Assembly: GCA_019232625.1 (NCBI GenBank)
Contig: JAFANP010000045.1
Location: 1-35,060, forward strand
From: Alphaproteobacteria bacterium
GTDB lineage: Bacteria; Pseudomonadota; Alphaproteobacteria; Sphingomonadales; Sphingomonadaceae
Reading direction: 5' to 3'
Length of the DNA: 35,060 bases
The position numbers and the translations under genes are program-made. The notes beneath the pieces were generated by a model that saw only the letters and a list, made by a program, of their open reading frames with translations, did no database searches and was not told where the DNA came from. How positions within the stretch are numbered: the stretch's first letter is position 1; each line of letters starts with the position of its first letter. Below, piece by piece: positions 1 through 9,524 of this stretch.

Positions 1-170
1 ACTACCGCCCAGGCCACTCGCTCCCGCAAATCATTCGAATAAGCTCTGGCCATCGCTGCCGGCCTCCACTCCAGCAAGCAGCTTGAATCACAGATCAGCA
101 CCCTTGGGAATCCTCTCCCGATTCAACGAAGAGAGGACCGACTCTAGGCCGGCGGCTCGACGCCGCGCCG
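1..170. other. Left-edge stretch without a recognised gene
   Basis: No gene is supported here. The plus-strand frame beginning at base 1 reads 13 codons and stops at TAA (40-42), so the tail of a gene entering from the left is possible but unproven. Base composition of about the first 130 bases is visibly less GC-rich than what follows, which would fit an intergenic or imported fragment. No clear hairpin, promoter or repeat was found. Confidence 0.3.
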
Positions 171-785
171 TCAATGCGGCGGAGTGGTCGGAGGCGGAGT
201 GGTCGTCCCTTCGCTGGTGCCCGTGGAGGTGCCGCCCGTGCCGGTCGAGCCGGAGCTGGAATTGCCGCCGGTCCCGGTCGCGCCGCCCGTCGTCGCCGTC
301 GAGCCGCCCTGGGCGCCGCCGCCGACCGAGCCGCCCGCCGCCACCTGCTGCTGGACCACCTGGGCGAGCTGCGGAGTCGCCGTCGTCGCGGTGCAGCTGC
401 CCTTCCCCCCGGTCGAGAGCGAGAGGACGTTCACCGAGACCCCGCAGACGTTGGCGGCGACGTCGATCGGCACCTGCGCGTTCACCGGGATGTTGGCGCG
501 GTCGATGTTGAGCCGGACCGAGAGGTCGTTGAGCACGTTCTGGAGGTTGACGTTGACCAAGGCGGGGATGCCGCCGGTGCCGCCCGACGTGCCGGAGCCC
601 GTCCCTGAGCCCGTCGTCGTCCCGGCGCCGGCGCTGGCGCCGACGCCGGTGCCGCCGGCCGGCGTCTGCGTCGTCGCCTGCGTGCCGGCGCTCGCTGTGC
701 CGCCGCCGCCCTGATCGGTGGTGCAGGCCGCCGCCAGCGGCAAGGCGGCCACCGCCGCGGCGAAGATCCGGAATTTCGAACGCAT
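171..785 (-). CDS. Secreted lipoprotein with chaplin-like core (tandem paralogue 1)
   Basis: A 204-residue predicted exported lipoprotein of unknown role. Residues 1-20 form a basic then hydrophobic signal peptide ending at Cys21 (LAAAC), a plausible though imperfect lipobox. Residues 22-73 are a Gly/Thr/Ser linker, about 74-152 a conserved core, and the rest a Gly/Ser/Thr/Pro tail. The core carries QVPIDVAANVCGVSVNVLSL (104-123) and a second Cys at 131, 17 residues after Cys114. This resembles the chaplin domain of actinobacterial surface amyloids as I remember it; homology is inferred, not tested. The ATG at 785 is chosen because the signal peptide begins there and AAGGGAG lies 8 bases upstream; the frame is open further upstream but that part reads as Arg-rich shadow. 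The next gene upstream (850-1434, same strand) is a paralogue, so the two are probably one transcript. Confidence 0.75.
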   Translation of the reverse strand: MRSKFRIFAAAVAALPLAAACTTDQGGGGTASAGTQATTQTPAGGTGVGASAGAGTTTGSGTGSGTSGGTGGIPALVNVNLQNVLNDLSVRLNIDRANIPVNAQVPIDVAANVCGVSVNVLSLSTGGKGSCTATTATPQLAQVVQQQVAAGGSVGGGAQGGSTATTGGATGTGGNSSSGSTGTGGTSTGTSEGTTTPPPTTPPH

Positions 786-849
786 CCTTGCTTCTCCCTT
801 GTTCTTGCGCCCCCGAAATTCCTGCCCCCCGCCGATGGTTCCGTGCGGC

Positions 850-1434
850 CTACCGGCGCTGCGGCTGCGGCGGCGGGTTCTGGGTCGGAGCCGGCGCCGG
901 ACCGTCCGGTGGCAGCGGCGCCGGGGTGGAGACGGTCGGGGTCGGCGCGCTCGGCCCGACGGGCGGAGCCGGCATCGGCTGCGCCGTGCCGGTGGAGGCG
1001 CCGTTCGCCCCCGCCGCTCCGCCGTTCGTCGCCGTCGACCCGCCCTGCGCTCCGCCGCCGACATTGCCGCCGGCCGCGAGCTGCTGCTGGACGACCTGGG
1101 CGAGCTCGGGCGAGCTGGTGGTGGCGGTGCAATTGGCCGGGCGGCCGTTCGAGACGGAGAGGATGTTGATCGACACCCCGCAGACGTTGACGGCGAGGCT
1201 GATCGGTATCTGCGCGTTGATCGGCACGTTGGCGCGATCGAGATGAAGCTGGACCGCGAGGTCGTTCAGCACGTTCTTGAGGTCGACGTTGACGAGCGAC
1301 GGAACGCCTTGCGACACGCCCCGCGTCACCGCCGAACCCGCGCTCGATACGGTGTCCCCGACACCGCTCGTCTTGCACCCGGACAGGGCGAGGAGGACGG
1401 CGGCGGCGGCCGGCGCGACTGGGCTCAAGCGCAT
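850..1434 (-). CDS. Secreted lipoprotein with chaplin-like core (tandem paralogue 2)
   Basis: A 194-residue paralogue of the downstream gene. The signal peptide ends in a good lipobox, LSGC, with Cys20 as the lipid site. The core (about 46-122) matches its neighbour almost position by position: VNVDLKNVLNDLAVQLHLDR, then a VCGVSINIL segment with Cys85, Cys102 and the run ELAQVVQQQLAAGG. Cys spacing (17) is the same in both copies. The tail is Ala/Pro-rich (PAPTQNPPPQPQRR) instead of Gly/Thr-rich, so tails have diverged while the core is held. AAGGGAG lies 8 bases before the ATG. First gene of a probable two-gene unit with a 64-base gap. The function is unknown; a role as surface or periplasmic structural lipoprotein is inference from composition and the chaplin-like motif. 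Confidence 0.75.
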   Translation of the reverse strand: MRLSPVAPAAAAVLLALSGCKTSGVGDTVSSAGSAVTRGVSQGVPSLVNVDLKNVLNDLAVQLHLDRANVPINAQIPISLAVNVCGVSINILSVSNGRPANCTATTSSPELAQVVQQQLAAGGNVGGGAQGGSTATNGGAAGANGASTGTAQPMPAPPVGPSAPTPTVSTPAPLPPDGPAPAPTQNPPPQPQRR

Positions 1435-1508
1435 GAAAGGCTCCCTTGTTGTTTCGCAAGGGTAACGCCGGCGCCCGGCGTTGGTTCACGCCGGGCGGCG
1501 GCCGTGCG

Positions 1509-2558
1509 TCAAGCGGCGAGGGAGGCGTTGTCGATCACGAAGCGATATTTCACGTCGCTCCTCAGCATCCGCTCATAGGCCTCGTCGATCTGGTCGGCGC
1601 GGATCATCTCGACGTCGGCGACGATGCCGTGCTCGGCGCAGAAATCCAGCATCTCCTGCGTCTCGGCGATGCCGCCGATCAGCGAGCCGGCGATCGACCG
1701 GCGGCGGAAGATGAGGGCGCCGACGTTGGGCGACGGGTGCGGGTGCTCGGGCACCCCGACCAGGCAGAGCGTGCCGTCGCGCCTCAGGAGCGCGGTGAAG
1801 GCGTCGAGCTGGTGGCTGGCCGCGACGGTGTCGAGGATGAAGTCGAAGCTGTCCTTGTGGGCGGCCATCTCGCCGGCGTTGCGCGAGACCACCACCTCGT
1901 CGGCGCCGAGGGCACGGGCGTCCTCGCGCTTGCTCTCAGAGGTGGTGAAGGCGACGGTGTGGGCGCCGAGCGCGTGCGCGAGCTTCACCCCCATGTGGCC
2001 GAGCCCGCCTATGCCGACGATGCCGACCTTGCTGCCCGGGCCGACCTTCCAGTGGCGAAGCGGCGACCAGGTCGTGATTCCGGCGCAGAGCAACGGCGCG
2101 ACGGCGGCGAGCTGGCCGGCATCGTGCCGGATCCTGAGGACGAAATCCTGATCGACGACGATGCGCTGCGAATAGCCGCCGAGCGTGTGGCCGGGAGGAT
2201 CCGCGGTCGGGCTGTTGTAGGTGCCGGTGAAGTGGCTGCAATATTGCTCGAGCCCTTCCTCGCAGCCGGCGCAGTGTCGGCAACTGTCGACGAGGCAGCC
2301 CACCCCGACCGCGTCGCCGACCGTGAAGCCGGAAACCTCCTCTCCCACCGCGCTGACGTGGCCGACTATCTCGTGGCCCGGAACGCAGGGGTAGATCGTG
2401 CCGCCCCATTCGGAGCGGACGGTGTGGAGGTCGGAATGGCAGACGCCGCAATAAGCGATGTCGATCTCGACGTCGCGCGGGCCCGGCGCGCGGCGCTCGA
2501 TGTCCATCGCTTCGAGCGGCTTGTCGGCGGCATAGGCGCCATAGGCTTTGACGGTCAT
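1509..2558 (-). CDS. yahK: Zinc-dependent NADP(H) alcohol dehydrogenase / aldehyde reductase (YahK type)
   Basis: A 349-residue medium-chain dehydrogenase of the cinnamyl-alcohol-dehydrogenase group, cytosolic, reducing a broad range of aldehydes to alcohols. The sequence follows E. coli YahK nearly throughout, with the same length: GVCHSDLHTVRSEW, PGHEIVG and a conserved CAGITTWSPLRHW. Catalytic zinc ligands visible are Cys40 and His62 (GHE); the structural zinc site is Cys93, Cys96, Cys99 and Cys107. The nucleotide fold shows GIGGLGHMG at about 177-185 and a TTSESK segment typical of NADP preference. AGGAG lies about 10 bases before the ATG. It stands between the lipoprotein pair and acs, all on the same strand but with gaps of 74 and 188 bases, so it is probably transcribed alone. 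Confidence 0.93.
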   Translation of the reverse strand: MTVKAYGAYAADKPLEAMDIERRAPGPRDVEIDIAYCGVCHSDLHTVRSEWGGTIYPCVPGHEIVGHVSAVGEEVSGFTVGDAVGVGCLVDSCRHCAGCEEGLEQYCSHFTGTYNSPTADPPGHTLGGYSQRIVVDQDFVLRIRHDAGQLAAVAPLLCAGITTWSPLRHWKVGPGSKVGIVGIGGLGHMGVKLAHALGAHTVAFTTSESKREDARALGADEVVVSRNAGEMAAHKDSFDFILDTVAASHQLDAFTALLRRDGTLCLVGVPEHPHPSPNVGALIFRRRSIAGSLIGGIAETQEMLDFCAEHGIVADVEMIRADQIDEAYERMLRSDVKYRFVIDNASLAA

Positions 2559-2746
2559 TCTTGAAGGTCTCCTGGGGGACTCGGGGGAATTGCGGACGGC
2601 TGGGCCACCGGCCCGGCCTGGGCGGGAGATCGAGCCCGTGGTGCATGTAAGGTCTAGCCGGGGCCGGGTTTAGCCCCCCACGCGAAACGACTTGAGCCGC
2701 CGCGCGCGCTGGGAGCGCGTGACCGGGCGCGTACCCGCGGCCGGCG

Positions 2747-4675
2747 CTAGCGGTTCCTCCGCCCCTCGATGAGGCTGTCGACCAGGCCCGGCTCGGCGAG
2801 CGTGCTGGTGTCGCCGAGATTGGCGAAGTCGTTCTCGGCGATCTTGCGCAGGATACGGCGCATGATCTTGCCGCTGCGGGTCTTGGGCAGAGCCGGAGTG
2901 AAGTGGAGGAGGTCGGGGGTCGCGATCGGGCCGATCTCGGCGCGGACGTGGCCGCGCAACGCCTGCTCGAGCGCGGCCGAGCCTTCCTCTCCCTCCATCA
3001 AGGTGACGTAGCAATAGATGCCCTGGCCCTTGATGTCGTGCGGATATCCGACGACCGCCGCCTCCGCGACGAGCGGATGGCTGACCAGCGCGCTCTCGAT
3101 CTCCGCCGTGCCGAGGCGGTGGCCGGAGATGTTGAGCACGTCGTCGACCCGGCCGGTGATCCAGTAATAGCCGTCGGAATCGCGGCGGCAGCCGTCGCCG
3201 GTGAAATATTTGCCGCGATAGGCGCTGAAATAGGTCTGCACGAAGCGCTCGCGATCGCCGTAGACGCCGCGCATCTGGCCGGGCCAGCTGCGCACCAGGC
3301 ACAGATTGCCCTCGGCGGCGCCGACCATCACCTTGCCGTCCGAGTCGACGAGCTGCGGCTCGACCCCGAAGAACGGCCGGCCGGCCGAGCCCGGCTTCAT
3401 GGCGTGGGCGCCCGGCAGGGTGGTGATCATGATGCCGCCGGTTTCCGTCTGCCACCAGGTGTCGACGATCGGGCAGCGGCCCTCCCCCACCACCTCGAAA
3501 TACCAGCGCCAGGCCTCGGGGTTGATCGGCTCGCCGACGCTGCCGAGCAGGCGCAGCGAGGAGCGGTCGTGCTTCCTCACCGGCCCCTCCCCCTCGCGCA
3601 TCAGCGCCCGGATCGCGGTCGGGGCGGTGTAGAAGATATCGACCCGGTGCCGCTCCACCACGTCCCAGAAGCGGCTGAAATCGGGATGGTTGGGCACGCC
3701 CTCGAACATCAGGCTGGTGGCGCCGTTGGCGAGCGGCCCGTAGACGACGTAGCTGTGGCCGGTGACCCAGCCGACGTCGGCGGTGCACCAGAATATCTCG
3801 CCGGGCTTGTAGTCGAAGACGTAGTGGAAGGTCGTCGCCGTCCAGACGCCGTAGCCGCCGGTGGTGTGGAGCACCCCCTTGGGCTTGCCGGTCGAGCCCG
3901 ACGTGTAGAGGATGAACAGGGGCTCCTCCGCCCCCATCGGCTCCGGCTCGCAGGTGTCCGGCACCACGGCGGTGACGTCATGCAGCCAATGGTCGCGGCC
4001 CTCGGTCCAGCCGATCTCGTTGCCCAGGTGGCGCACGACGAGGACGGCGTCCACCTCGGCGCCCTTGGCGAGGGCGGCATCGACGTTCGCCTTCAGTGGC
4101 ACCATCCGGCCGCCGCGCCGGCCGCCGTCCGCGGTGACGACGAAGCGGCTTGCGCAATCCTCGATGCGGCCGTGCAGCGCCTCGGGCGAGAAGCCGCCGA
4201 AGACGACGCTGTGCACCGCGCCGATCCGCGCGCAGGCGAGCATCGCCACCGCCGCCTCCGGTATCATCGGCATGTAGAGCGTGACCCGGGCGCCCTTGGC
4301 CGCGCCGAGCGCCTTCAGCGCGTTCGCCATGGCGACCACCTCGCGGTAGAGCTCGCCGTAGGTGAGGCTGCGCCCCTCCCCCGGCTCGTCGCCTTCGAAC
4401 AGGATCGCCACCTGGTCGGCGCGGGCGGCGAGATGGCGGTCCACGCAATTGTGACAGAGGTTGAGCACGCCGTCCTCGAACCATTTGATGTCGACCGGGT
4501 CGAAGGACGCGTTGGAGATGCGCGTCGGCGGCCTCGCCCAGTCGAGCCGCCGCGCCTGCTCCGCCCAGAAACGGTCCGGATCGTTCAGCGACTGCTGGTA
4601 GAGCCGGTCGTACGCGTCGATGTCGGCGTGCGCGGCGGCGACGAGCGCCTCGGGCGGCAGAACGCGATCGGGCAT
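2747..4675 (-). CDS. acs: Acetyl-CoA synthetase
   Basis: A 642-residue AMP-forming acetate-CoA ligase (acetate + ATP + CoA to acetyl-CoA), cytosolic, usual length for the family. The adenylate-forming P-loop [11 protein letters not shown] is at 257-267. The segment [16 protein letters not shown] marks the hinge into the C-terminal domain. The acetylation-controlled lysine is in [11 protein letters not shown] (about Lys603), so control by a Pat/CobB-type acetylation switch is likely from family knowledge. I chose the ATG at 4675 ([11 protein letters not shown]) over an in-frame start 17 codons upstream because GGAGGG sits at good distance before it and it agrees with the family N-terminus. It is divergent from the cyanophycin operon across about 350 bases. 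Confidence 0.96.
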   Translation of the reverse strand: MPDRVLPPEALVAAAHADIDAYDRLYQQSLNDPDRFWAEQARRLDWARPPTRISNASFDPVDIKWFEDGVLNLCHNCVDRHLAARADQVAILFEGDEPGEGRSLTYGELYREVVAMANALKALGAAKGARVTLYMPMIPEAAVAMLACARIGAVHSVVFGGFSPEALHGRIEDCASRFVVTADGGRRGGRMVPLKANVDAALAKGAEVDAVLVVRHLGNEIGWTEGRDHWLHDVTAVVPDTCEPEPMGAEEPLFILYTSGSTGKPKGVLHTTGGYGVWTATTFHYVFDYKPGEIFWCTADVGWVTGHSYVVYGPLANGATSLMFEGVPNHPDFSRFWDVVERHRVDIFYTAPTAIRALMREGEGPVRKHDRSSLRLLGSVGEPINPEAWRWYFEVVGEGRCPIVDTWWQTETGGIMITTLPGAHAMKPGSAGRPFFGVEPQLVDSDGKVMVGAAEGNLCLVRSWPGQMRGVYGDRERFVQTYFSAYRGKYFTGDGCRRDSDGYYWITGRVDDVLNISGHRLGTAEIESALVSHPLVAEAAVVGYPHDIKGQGIYCYVTLMEGEEGSAALEQALRGHVRAEIGPIATPDLLHFTPALPKTRSGKIMRRILRKIAENDFANLGDTSTLAEPGLVDSLIEGRRNR

Positions 4676-5026
4676 GCTCAATCCCTCCTCAGCGATGCCC
4701 CTAGGGTCCCTGCTCAATTCCCGCAACGAGCGCGATCACCCTGCCGGGGCGCGCACCCTATGGCCGCTCGCTACATCGCTCTCGCTCCTCCTCGCTCCTT
4801 GCCGGCGGCCGGGAGGCGCTCCGCCGCGCCTCTGCGGGAATCGAGCGGGGCCCCGGCCGTCGACGGAGGCGATTCCGGCCGGGCGGACCCGCAGACATGA
4901 TCCACATCAACCTGTTCGTTGCGGAACTCGCCCTTGTTTCCGGGGGTTTAACGAGATCATGTCGCCCCCGAACCGGTCTTCGTCGTGCCGGGTCCTGTGG
5001 GGGCATCCAGGCTGAAGAGAGAAGGG
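4676..5026. promoter_or_regulatory. Intergenic region between divergent acs and cphA
   Basis: About 350 bases with no supported gene. It must hold the promoters for acs (leftward) and the cyanophycin operon (rightward). No convincing -35/-10 pair, sigma-54 site or palindrome stood out. Arginine-rich open frames crossing it are composition artefacts. Confidence 0.5.
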
Positions 5027-7813
5027 ATGGGGGAACAGATGTTCTTCGCCACGAAGAGCGATCCGGGCACGGCGCAGCTGACGACGGGCATGTCCGTCAC
5101 CGAGGTGGGCGTCTATCGCGGCCCCCATTATTACAGCCACACGCCGATGGTCCGCGTCCAGCTTGATCTCGGGCGGATGGAAGAATGGCCGACCAGCCGC
5201 ATTCCCGGCTTCACCGAGGCGCTGCTGGCGATGCTCCCCGGAGTCGGCCGCCATCGCTGCTCGCTCAAGGTCCGCGGGGGATTCGAGAAGAGACTGGTGG
5301 AGGGGACCTGGCTCGGACATGTCGTCGAACATGTCGCGCTTGAGCTGCAGACCCTCGCCGGCTCGCGCGCGGTGCGCGGCAAGACCCGCTCGGTGAAGCA
5401 TCGGCCCGGCGTCTACAACGTCATGTTCGCCTACAACGAGGAGAAGGTCGGCCTCATGGCCGGGCGGATCGCGCTCGAGCTGGTCGACTCGCTGCTCCCG
5501 CCCGACCTCGCCGGAGTCACCGGCCTCGACCGCATCTACCGGCTCGACGGCGGGTTCGACCTCGACCGGCGGCTCGACGCGCTTCGGCGCATGGTCCGGC
5601 GCTCGACGCTCGGCCCCAGCACCAAGGCGCTGGTCGACGAGGCGGAGCGGCGCGGGATACCGGTGATGCGGCTCGACGAGAAGAGCCTCCTCCAGCTCGG
5701 CCACGGCAAGTTCCAGCAGAAGCTGCGCGCGTCGATCACCGGGCGGACCTCGCTCATCGCCGCGGACACGGCCGGCAACAAGGACCTGACGAAGAAGCTG
5801 CTCGACGAAGCCGGGGTTCCGGTCCCGCGCGGCGCGGTGGTGCGCAGCGCCGAGGAGGCGGTGCGCGAGGCGCGGCGCCTGCGCTACCCGCTCGTCACCA
5901 AGCCGCTCGACGGCAATCACGGCCGCGGCGTGACGATCGAGATCACCAACGAGGAGCAGCTGCGCTTCGGCTTCGCGGAGGCGCAGAGCCAGGCGAAGAC
6001 CCGCGACGTGATCGTCGAGCAATATTTCGCCGGCAACGACCATCGCATCCTCGTCGTCGGCGGCAAGATGATCGCGGTCGCCGAGCGTATCCCGGCGCAG
6101 GTGGTCGGCGACGGCGTCAGCACGATCCGGCAGCTGGTCGCCGAGGTGAACCAGGATCCGCGCCGCGGCGAGGGCCACGAGAACGTGATGACCCGAATCC
6201 GTATCGACGCGCTGGTCGAGGAGTTCCTCTCCCGCGCCGGTCTGACGCCGGACAGCATTCCCGGCGCCGAGCAGGTGGTGCAATTGCGCGCCACCGCCAA
6301 TCTTTCGACCGGCGGCACCGCCGTCGACAGGACGAACGAGATCCACCCCGACAATGCCGAGATCGCGCGGCGCGCCGCGCTCATCGTCGGCCTCGACGTC
6401 TGCGGCGTCGACTTCGTCTGCCCCGACATCTCGCGGTCGGTCAGGGAGACGGGCGGCGGAGTCATCGAGGTCAATGCGGCGCCGGGGCTGCGCATGCACA
6501 TCGAGCCGTCGGAAGGGGCGCCGCGCGACGTCGCCAAGCCGATCGTCGAGATGCTCTTCCCGCGCGGCCGGCCGACGCGGATCCCGATCATCGCCATCAC
6601 CGGCACCAACGGCAAGTCGACGGTCGGGCGGATGACGAAGCACATCCTGCGCTATACCGGCTGCGCGGTCGGCCTGACCTCGACGACCGGCGTCTACGTC
6701 AACGACATCCTCACCCACGAGGGGGACGCGACGGGGCCGCGAAGCGCGCGGATGATCCTTCGCGATCCCACCGTCGAGGTGGCGGTGCTGGAGACGGCGC
6801 GCGGCGGGCTGCTGCGCGAGGGCCTCGCCTACCAGCAGGCGGACATCGCGACCTGCCTCAACGTGACGGCAGACCATCTCGGCCTCAAGGGCATCCACAC
6901 GGTGGAGGAGCTCGCCCACGTCAAGTCGGTGGTGGTCGAGGCGGTCCGGCGCGACGGCCATTCGGTGCTGAACGCCGACGATCCGCTGGTGGTGAAGATG
7001 GCCCGGCGCGCGGGCGGCCGGATCATCTGGTTCTCGCTGTGCGGCGGCGCCGAGATGTCGCCCTTGCTGCGCGAGCATATCGACGACGGCGGCATGGCCG
7101 TGGTGCGGGAGCCGGGCGAGGACGGCGGCACCCTCGTCCTCTACGACGACAATCGCCGCGACATCGTCATGAAGGCCGGTGACATCCCCGCCACCCTGCA
7201 CGGCATGGCCGAGTTCAACGTCGCAAACGCCCTCGCCGCCATCGCGATGGCGCTGGCCCACGGCGTGCCGATCCTCACCGTCCGCTCGGCGATGAGCCAG
7301 TTCCGCTCGACCTTCGAGCAGAATCCCGGGCGCCTCAACGTCCACGACGCCCACGGCTTCAGGGTGATCGTCGACTATGCCCACAATGCCGCCGGCCTCG
7401 AGGCGCTCGGCAAGGTGGTGCGCGGGCTCTCCAACCGGTACAAGCGGACGATCGGCACCGTCTCGATGGCGGGCGACCGCAGGGACGAGGACATCGTCGA
7501 GCTCGGCCGGATCGCCGCGGGCCTGTTCGACCAGCTCATCTTCCGAGAGGACCCCGCGACCCGCGGGCGGCCGCGCGGCGAGGTGATGGGGCTGCTCAAG
7601 CAGGGGGCGCTGGAGGCCGGGAGGACGGACGATCATATCCACCTCATCGCCGGCGAGGCGGCCTCGACCGCCGCGGCGCTCGCCATGGGCCGGGCCGGCG
7701 ACCTGATCGTCATCACGCCGACCGACGTCCGCGCCGCCTGGCAGCAGGTGAACGACTACAAGCCCGCGGCCCTGCGCGGCGCCAACCGCGCCCCTCTCGT
7801 CGCCGCGGAATAG
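5027..7813 (+). CDS. cphA: Cyanophycin synthetase (CphA1 type)
   Basis: About 928 residues; makes cyanophycin, a poly-Asp backbone with Arg on each side chain, from Asp, Arg and ATP, without ribosomes, in the cytosol. Order of parts: an N-terminal domain with YRGPHYYSHTPMVRV, an ATP-grasp domain (about 205-485) containing KPLDGNHGRGVTIEI, then a Mur-ligase-like domain with intact P-loop GTNGKST (about 526-532) and DYAHN (about 783-787). Both ATP sites look intact, which argues for CphA1 rather than CphA2, whose Mur-like site is degenerate. The start is uncertain: ATG 5027 has GAG-type pairing at 5-7 bases; GTG 4985, ATG 5039 and ATG 5090 are alternatives, and recognisable family sequence begins at the last. 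First gene of the operon; iaaA begins 3 bases after its stop. Confidence 0.95.
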   Translation: MGEQMFFATKSDPGTAQLTTGMSVTEVGVYRGPHYYSHTPMVRVQLDLGRMEEWPTSRIPGFTEALLAMLPGVGRHRCSLKVRGGFEKRLVEGTWLGHVVEHVALELQTLAGSRAVRGKTRSVKHRPGVYNVMFAYNEEKVGLMAGRIALELVDSLLPPDLAGVTGLDRIYRLDGGFDLDRRLDALRRMVRRSTLGPSTKALVDEAERRGIPVMRLDEKSLLQLGHGKFQQKLRASITGRTSLIAADTAGNKDLTKKLLDEAGVPVPRGAVVRSAEEAVREARRLRYPLVTKPLDGNHGRGVTIEITNEEQLRFGFAEAQSQAKTRDVIVEQYFAGNDHRILVVGGKMIAVAERIPAQVVGDGVSTIRQLVAEVNQDPRRGEGHENVMTRIRIDALVEEFLSRAGLTPDSIPGAEQVVQLRATANLSTGGTAVDRTNEIHPDNAEIARRAALIVGLDVCGVDFVCPDISRSVRETGGGVIEVNAAPGLRMHIEPSEGAPRDVAKPIVEMLFPRGRPTRIPIIAITGTNGKSTVGRMTKHILRYTGCAVGLTSTTGVYVNDILTHEGDATGPRSARMILRDPTVEVAVLETARGGLLREGLAYQQADIATCLNVTADHLGLKGIHTVEELAHVKSVVVEAVRRDGHSVLNADDPLVVKMARRAGGRIIWFSLCGGAEMSPLLREHIDDGGMAVVREPGEDGGTLVLYDDNRRDIVMKAGDIPATLHGMAEFNVANALAAIAMALAHGVPILTVRSAMSQFRSTFEQNPGRLNVHDAHGFRVIVDYAHNAAGLEALGKVVRGLSNRYKRTIGTVSMAGDRRDEDIVELGRIAAGLFDQLIFREDPATRGRPRGEVMGLLKQGALEAGRTDDHIHLIAGEAASTAAALAMGRAGDLIVITPTDVRAAWQQVNDYKPAALRGANRAPLVAAE

Positions 7814-7816
7814 CCG

Positions 7817-8713
7817 ATGACGCCGGCGAGCGAGGGCCGCTGGGCCCTCATCGTCCATGGCGGCGCCAAGGCGATCGAGCCGGGCGAGGAGGAGGCGAAC
7901 CGCCGCGGCGTGCTGCAGGCGCTCGCGGCGGGACGCGCGGTGCTCGAGGGCGGCGGGGCGGCGGTCGACGCGGTCGAGGCGGCGATCCGGGTGATGGAGG
8001 ACCTGCCGGTGTTCAACGCGGGCCGCGGCTCGGCCCTCAACGAGGCCGGCGGCGTCGAGATGTGCGCCGGGCTGATGGACGGGCGCGACCTCTCGGTCGG
8101 CGCGGTGGGGGCGATCAGGAACGTGCGCCATCCGATCGCGGTGGCGAAGCGGCTGCTGGGCGAGAAGGAGATATTGCTCGTCGGCGAGGGGGCGACCCTG
8201 TTCGCGAAGGAGAACGGCGCCGAGATGGTGGCGGGCGAGGCGTTGGTCACCGAGGCGCGCAAGGCGGCGCTCGAGGCGATGCACGACACGGTCGGCGCGG
8301 TGGCGATGGACCGGGGCGGCAACCTCGCCGCGGGCACCTCGACCGGCGGCCTCGCCGGCGCCAAGGTGGGGCGGATCGGCGACAGCCCGCTCCCGGGCAA
8401 CGGCCTCTATGCCGACAACCATGTCGGCGGCGTCTCCTTCTCGGGCGACGGCGAGACCATCGCCCGGCTCGCCTTGGCGGCGCGGGTGATGGCCGGGATG
8501 GCGGAGCAGGGCCCGGAAGCGGCGATTCGCGACGCGGTGGAGCGGCTGCCCGGCACGGGCGGGGCGGGGGCGGACGGCGGCGCCATCGCGATCGACAGGA
8601 CGGGCCGGATCGGCTGGGCGCACAACAGCCCGGCCTTCGCCGTCGCCTATGCGAACGAGGGCGGCGGCGAGCCCAGGGCCTGTCTCGGGAAGGATGAGGA
8701 AGCGCGTGACTGA
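7817..8713 (+). CDS. iaaA: Isoaspartyl dipeptidase / L-asparaginase (Ntn hydrolase)
   Basis: A 298-residue plant-type asparaginase / beta-aspartyl peptidase. The precursor cleaves itself before a threonine that becomes the N-terminal nucleophile: here Thr158 in HDTVGAVAMDRGGNLAAGTS, followed by STGG and GRIGDSPLPGNGLYAD, all family hallmarks. In this setting it should split beta-Asp-Arg dipeptides released by cyanophycinase into Asp and Arg, completing polymer breakdown in the cytosol. That substrate is inferred from the neighbours; the family also hydrolyses asparagine. The ATG follows the cphA stop by 3 bases with only a weak GGAA site, so translation is probably coupled. Its end overlaps the cphB start by 8 bases. 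Confidence 0.93.
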   Translation: MTPASEGRWALIVHGGAKAIEPGEEEANRRGVLQALAAGRAVLEGGGAAVDAVEAAIRVMEDLPVFNAGRGSALNEAGGVEMCAGLMDGRDLSVGAVGAIRNVRHPIAVAKRLLGEKEILLVGEGATLFAKENGAEMVAGEALVTEARKAALEAMHDTVGAVAMDRGGNLAAGTSTGGLAGAKVGRIGDSPLPGNGLYADNHVGGVSFSGDGETIARLALAARVMAGMAEQGPEAAIRDAVERLPGTGGAGADGGAIAIDRTGRIGWAHNSPAFAVAYANEGGGEPRACLGKDEEARD

Positions 8714-9524
8714 CGAGACCCCCCGCCGGCAAGGCTGCCTGATCATCATCGGCGGGCACGAGGACCGCGACCCGAAAGGCGAGCGCGCCATCCTGCGCGA
8801 GGTCGCGCGCCGGATACGCGGCGGCAAGCTCGTCCTCGCCACCGTCGCCAGCCACCAGCCGGAAGGCTATTTCGACGAATATCAGAAGGCCTTCGAGGAC
8901 CTCGACATCGGCGAGCTGGTCGAGCTCTACGTCGAGGAGCGCAGCCAGGCCGGGGACCGGGACAAGCTCAACGTCCTCGACGATGCGGCCGGCGTTTTCT
9001 TCTCGGGCGGCGACCAGCTGAGGATCACCAGCCAGATCGGCGACACCGGGATCGAGGCGAAGGTGCGCCGGATCTACGAGCGCGGCGGAGTCGTCGCCGG
9101 CACCTCGGCCGGGGCCTCGGTGATGAGCGAGACGATGCTGATCAAGGGATCGAGCCGGGAGACGCACCGCATCGGCGACCTCCACATGGCGCCCGGAATG
9201 GGCCTCGTGCGCGACGTCATCATCGACCAGCATTTCGCCGAGCGCGGCCGCTTCGGCCGGCTGATCGGCGCTGTGGCGCACAATCCGCGCGTGCTCGGCA
9301 TGGGCATCGACGAGGACACCGCGGCGGTGGTCGAGGGCGACCGCTTCCACGTCATCGGCAGCGGCGCCGTCTACGTCGTCGACGGCTCCGACGTCACCTA
9401 TTGCAACGTCGCCGAGGCGCGGGCGGAATGCGCCCTCTCGATGCACGACGTGCGCGTCCACGTCCTCTCGAACGGCGACGGCTTCGACCTCAAGGCACGG
9501 CGCCCGATGCCGCCGAGACGCTGA
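8706..9524 (+). CDS. cphB: Cyanophycinase
   Basis: About 272 residues; serine peptidase of family S51 that cuts cyanophycin to beta-Asp-Arg dipeptides. The nucleophile elbow GTSAGAS is clear, with Ser134 in this numbering; other family segments are LIIIGGHEDRD, FFSGGDQLRIT and DQHFAERGRFGRL. I chose the GTG at 8706 because AGGA lies 5 bases before it; an ATG at 8694 has its purine run directly abutting the start. The gene overlaps the end of iaaA by 8 bases and its TGA overlaps the ATG of the next gene by one base, so all are almost certainly cotranscribed with cphA. Confidence 0.94.
   Translation: MTDETPRRQGCLIIIGGHEDRDPKGERAILREVARRIRGGKLVLATVASHQPEGYFDEYQKAFEDLDIGELVELYVEERSQAGDRDKLNVLDDAAGVFFSGGDQLRITSQIGDTGIEAKVRRIYERGGVVAGTSAGASVMSETMLIKGSSRETHRIGDLHMAPGMGLVRDVIIDQHFAERGRFGRLIGAVAHNPRVLGMGIDEDTAAVVEGDRFHVIGSGAVYVVDGSDVTYCNVAEARAECALSMHDVRVHVLSNGDGFDLKARRPMPPRR

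Noticed and set aside
83-714. Overlapping plus-strand frames at the left end
   Set aside because: They lie opposite the lipoprotein gene and consist of Arg/Pro or Val/Pro repeats mirrored from its low-complexity tail.
2681-2691. CGCGAAACGAC shared with 21246-21256 upstream of the bkd operon
   Set aside because: Only 11 bases, not symmetric, and in one case downstream of acs rather than at a promoter; chance cannot be excluded.
2903-4900. A 665-codon plus-strand frame opposite acs
   Set aside because: Antisense shadow of a confidently identified gene; composition is biased and no motif is seen.
4907-8842. A 1311-codon open frame on the minus strand opposite cphA and iaaA
   Set aside because: It is antisense to clearly real genes, rich in Arg, Ala, His and Asp with no domain, and such frames are expected where codon third positions are nearly all G/C.
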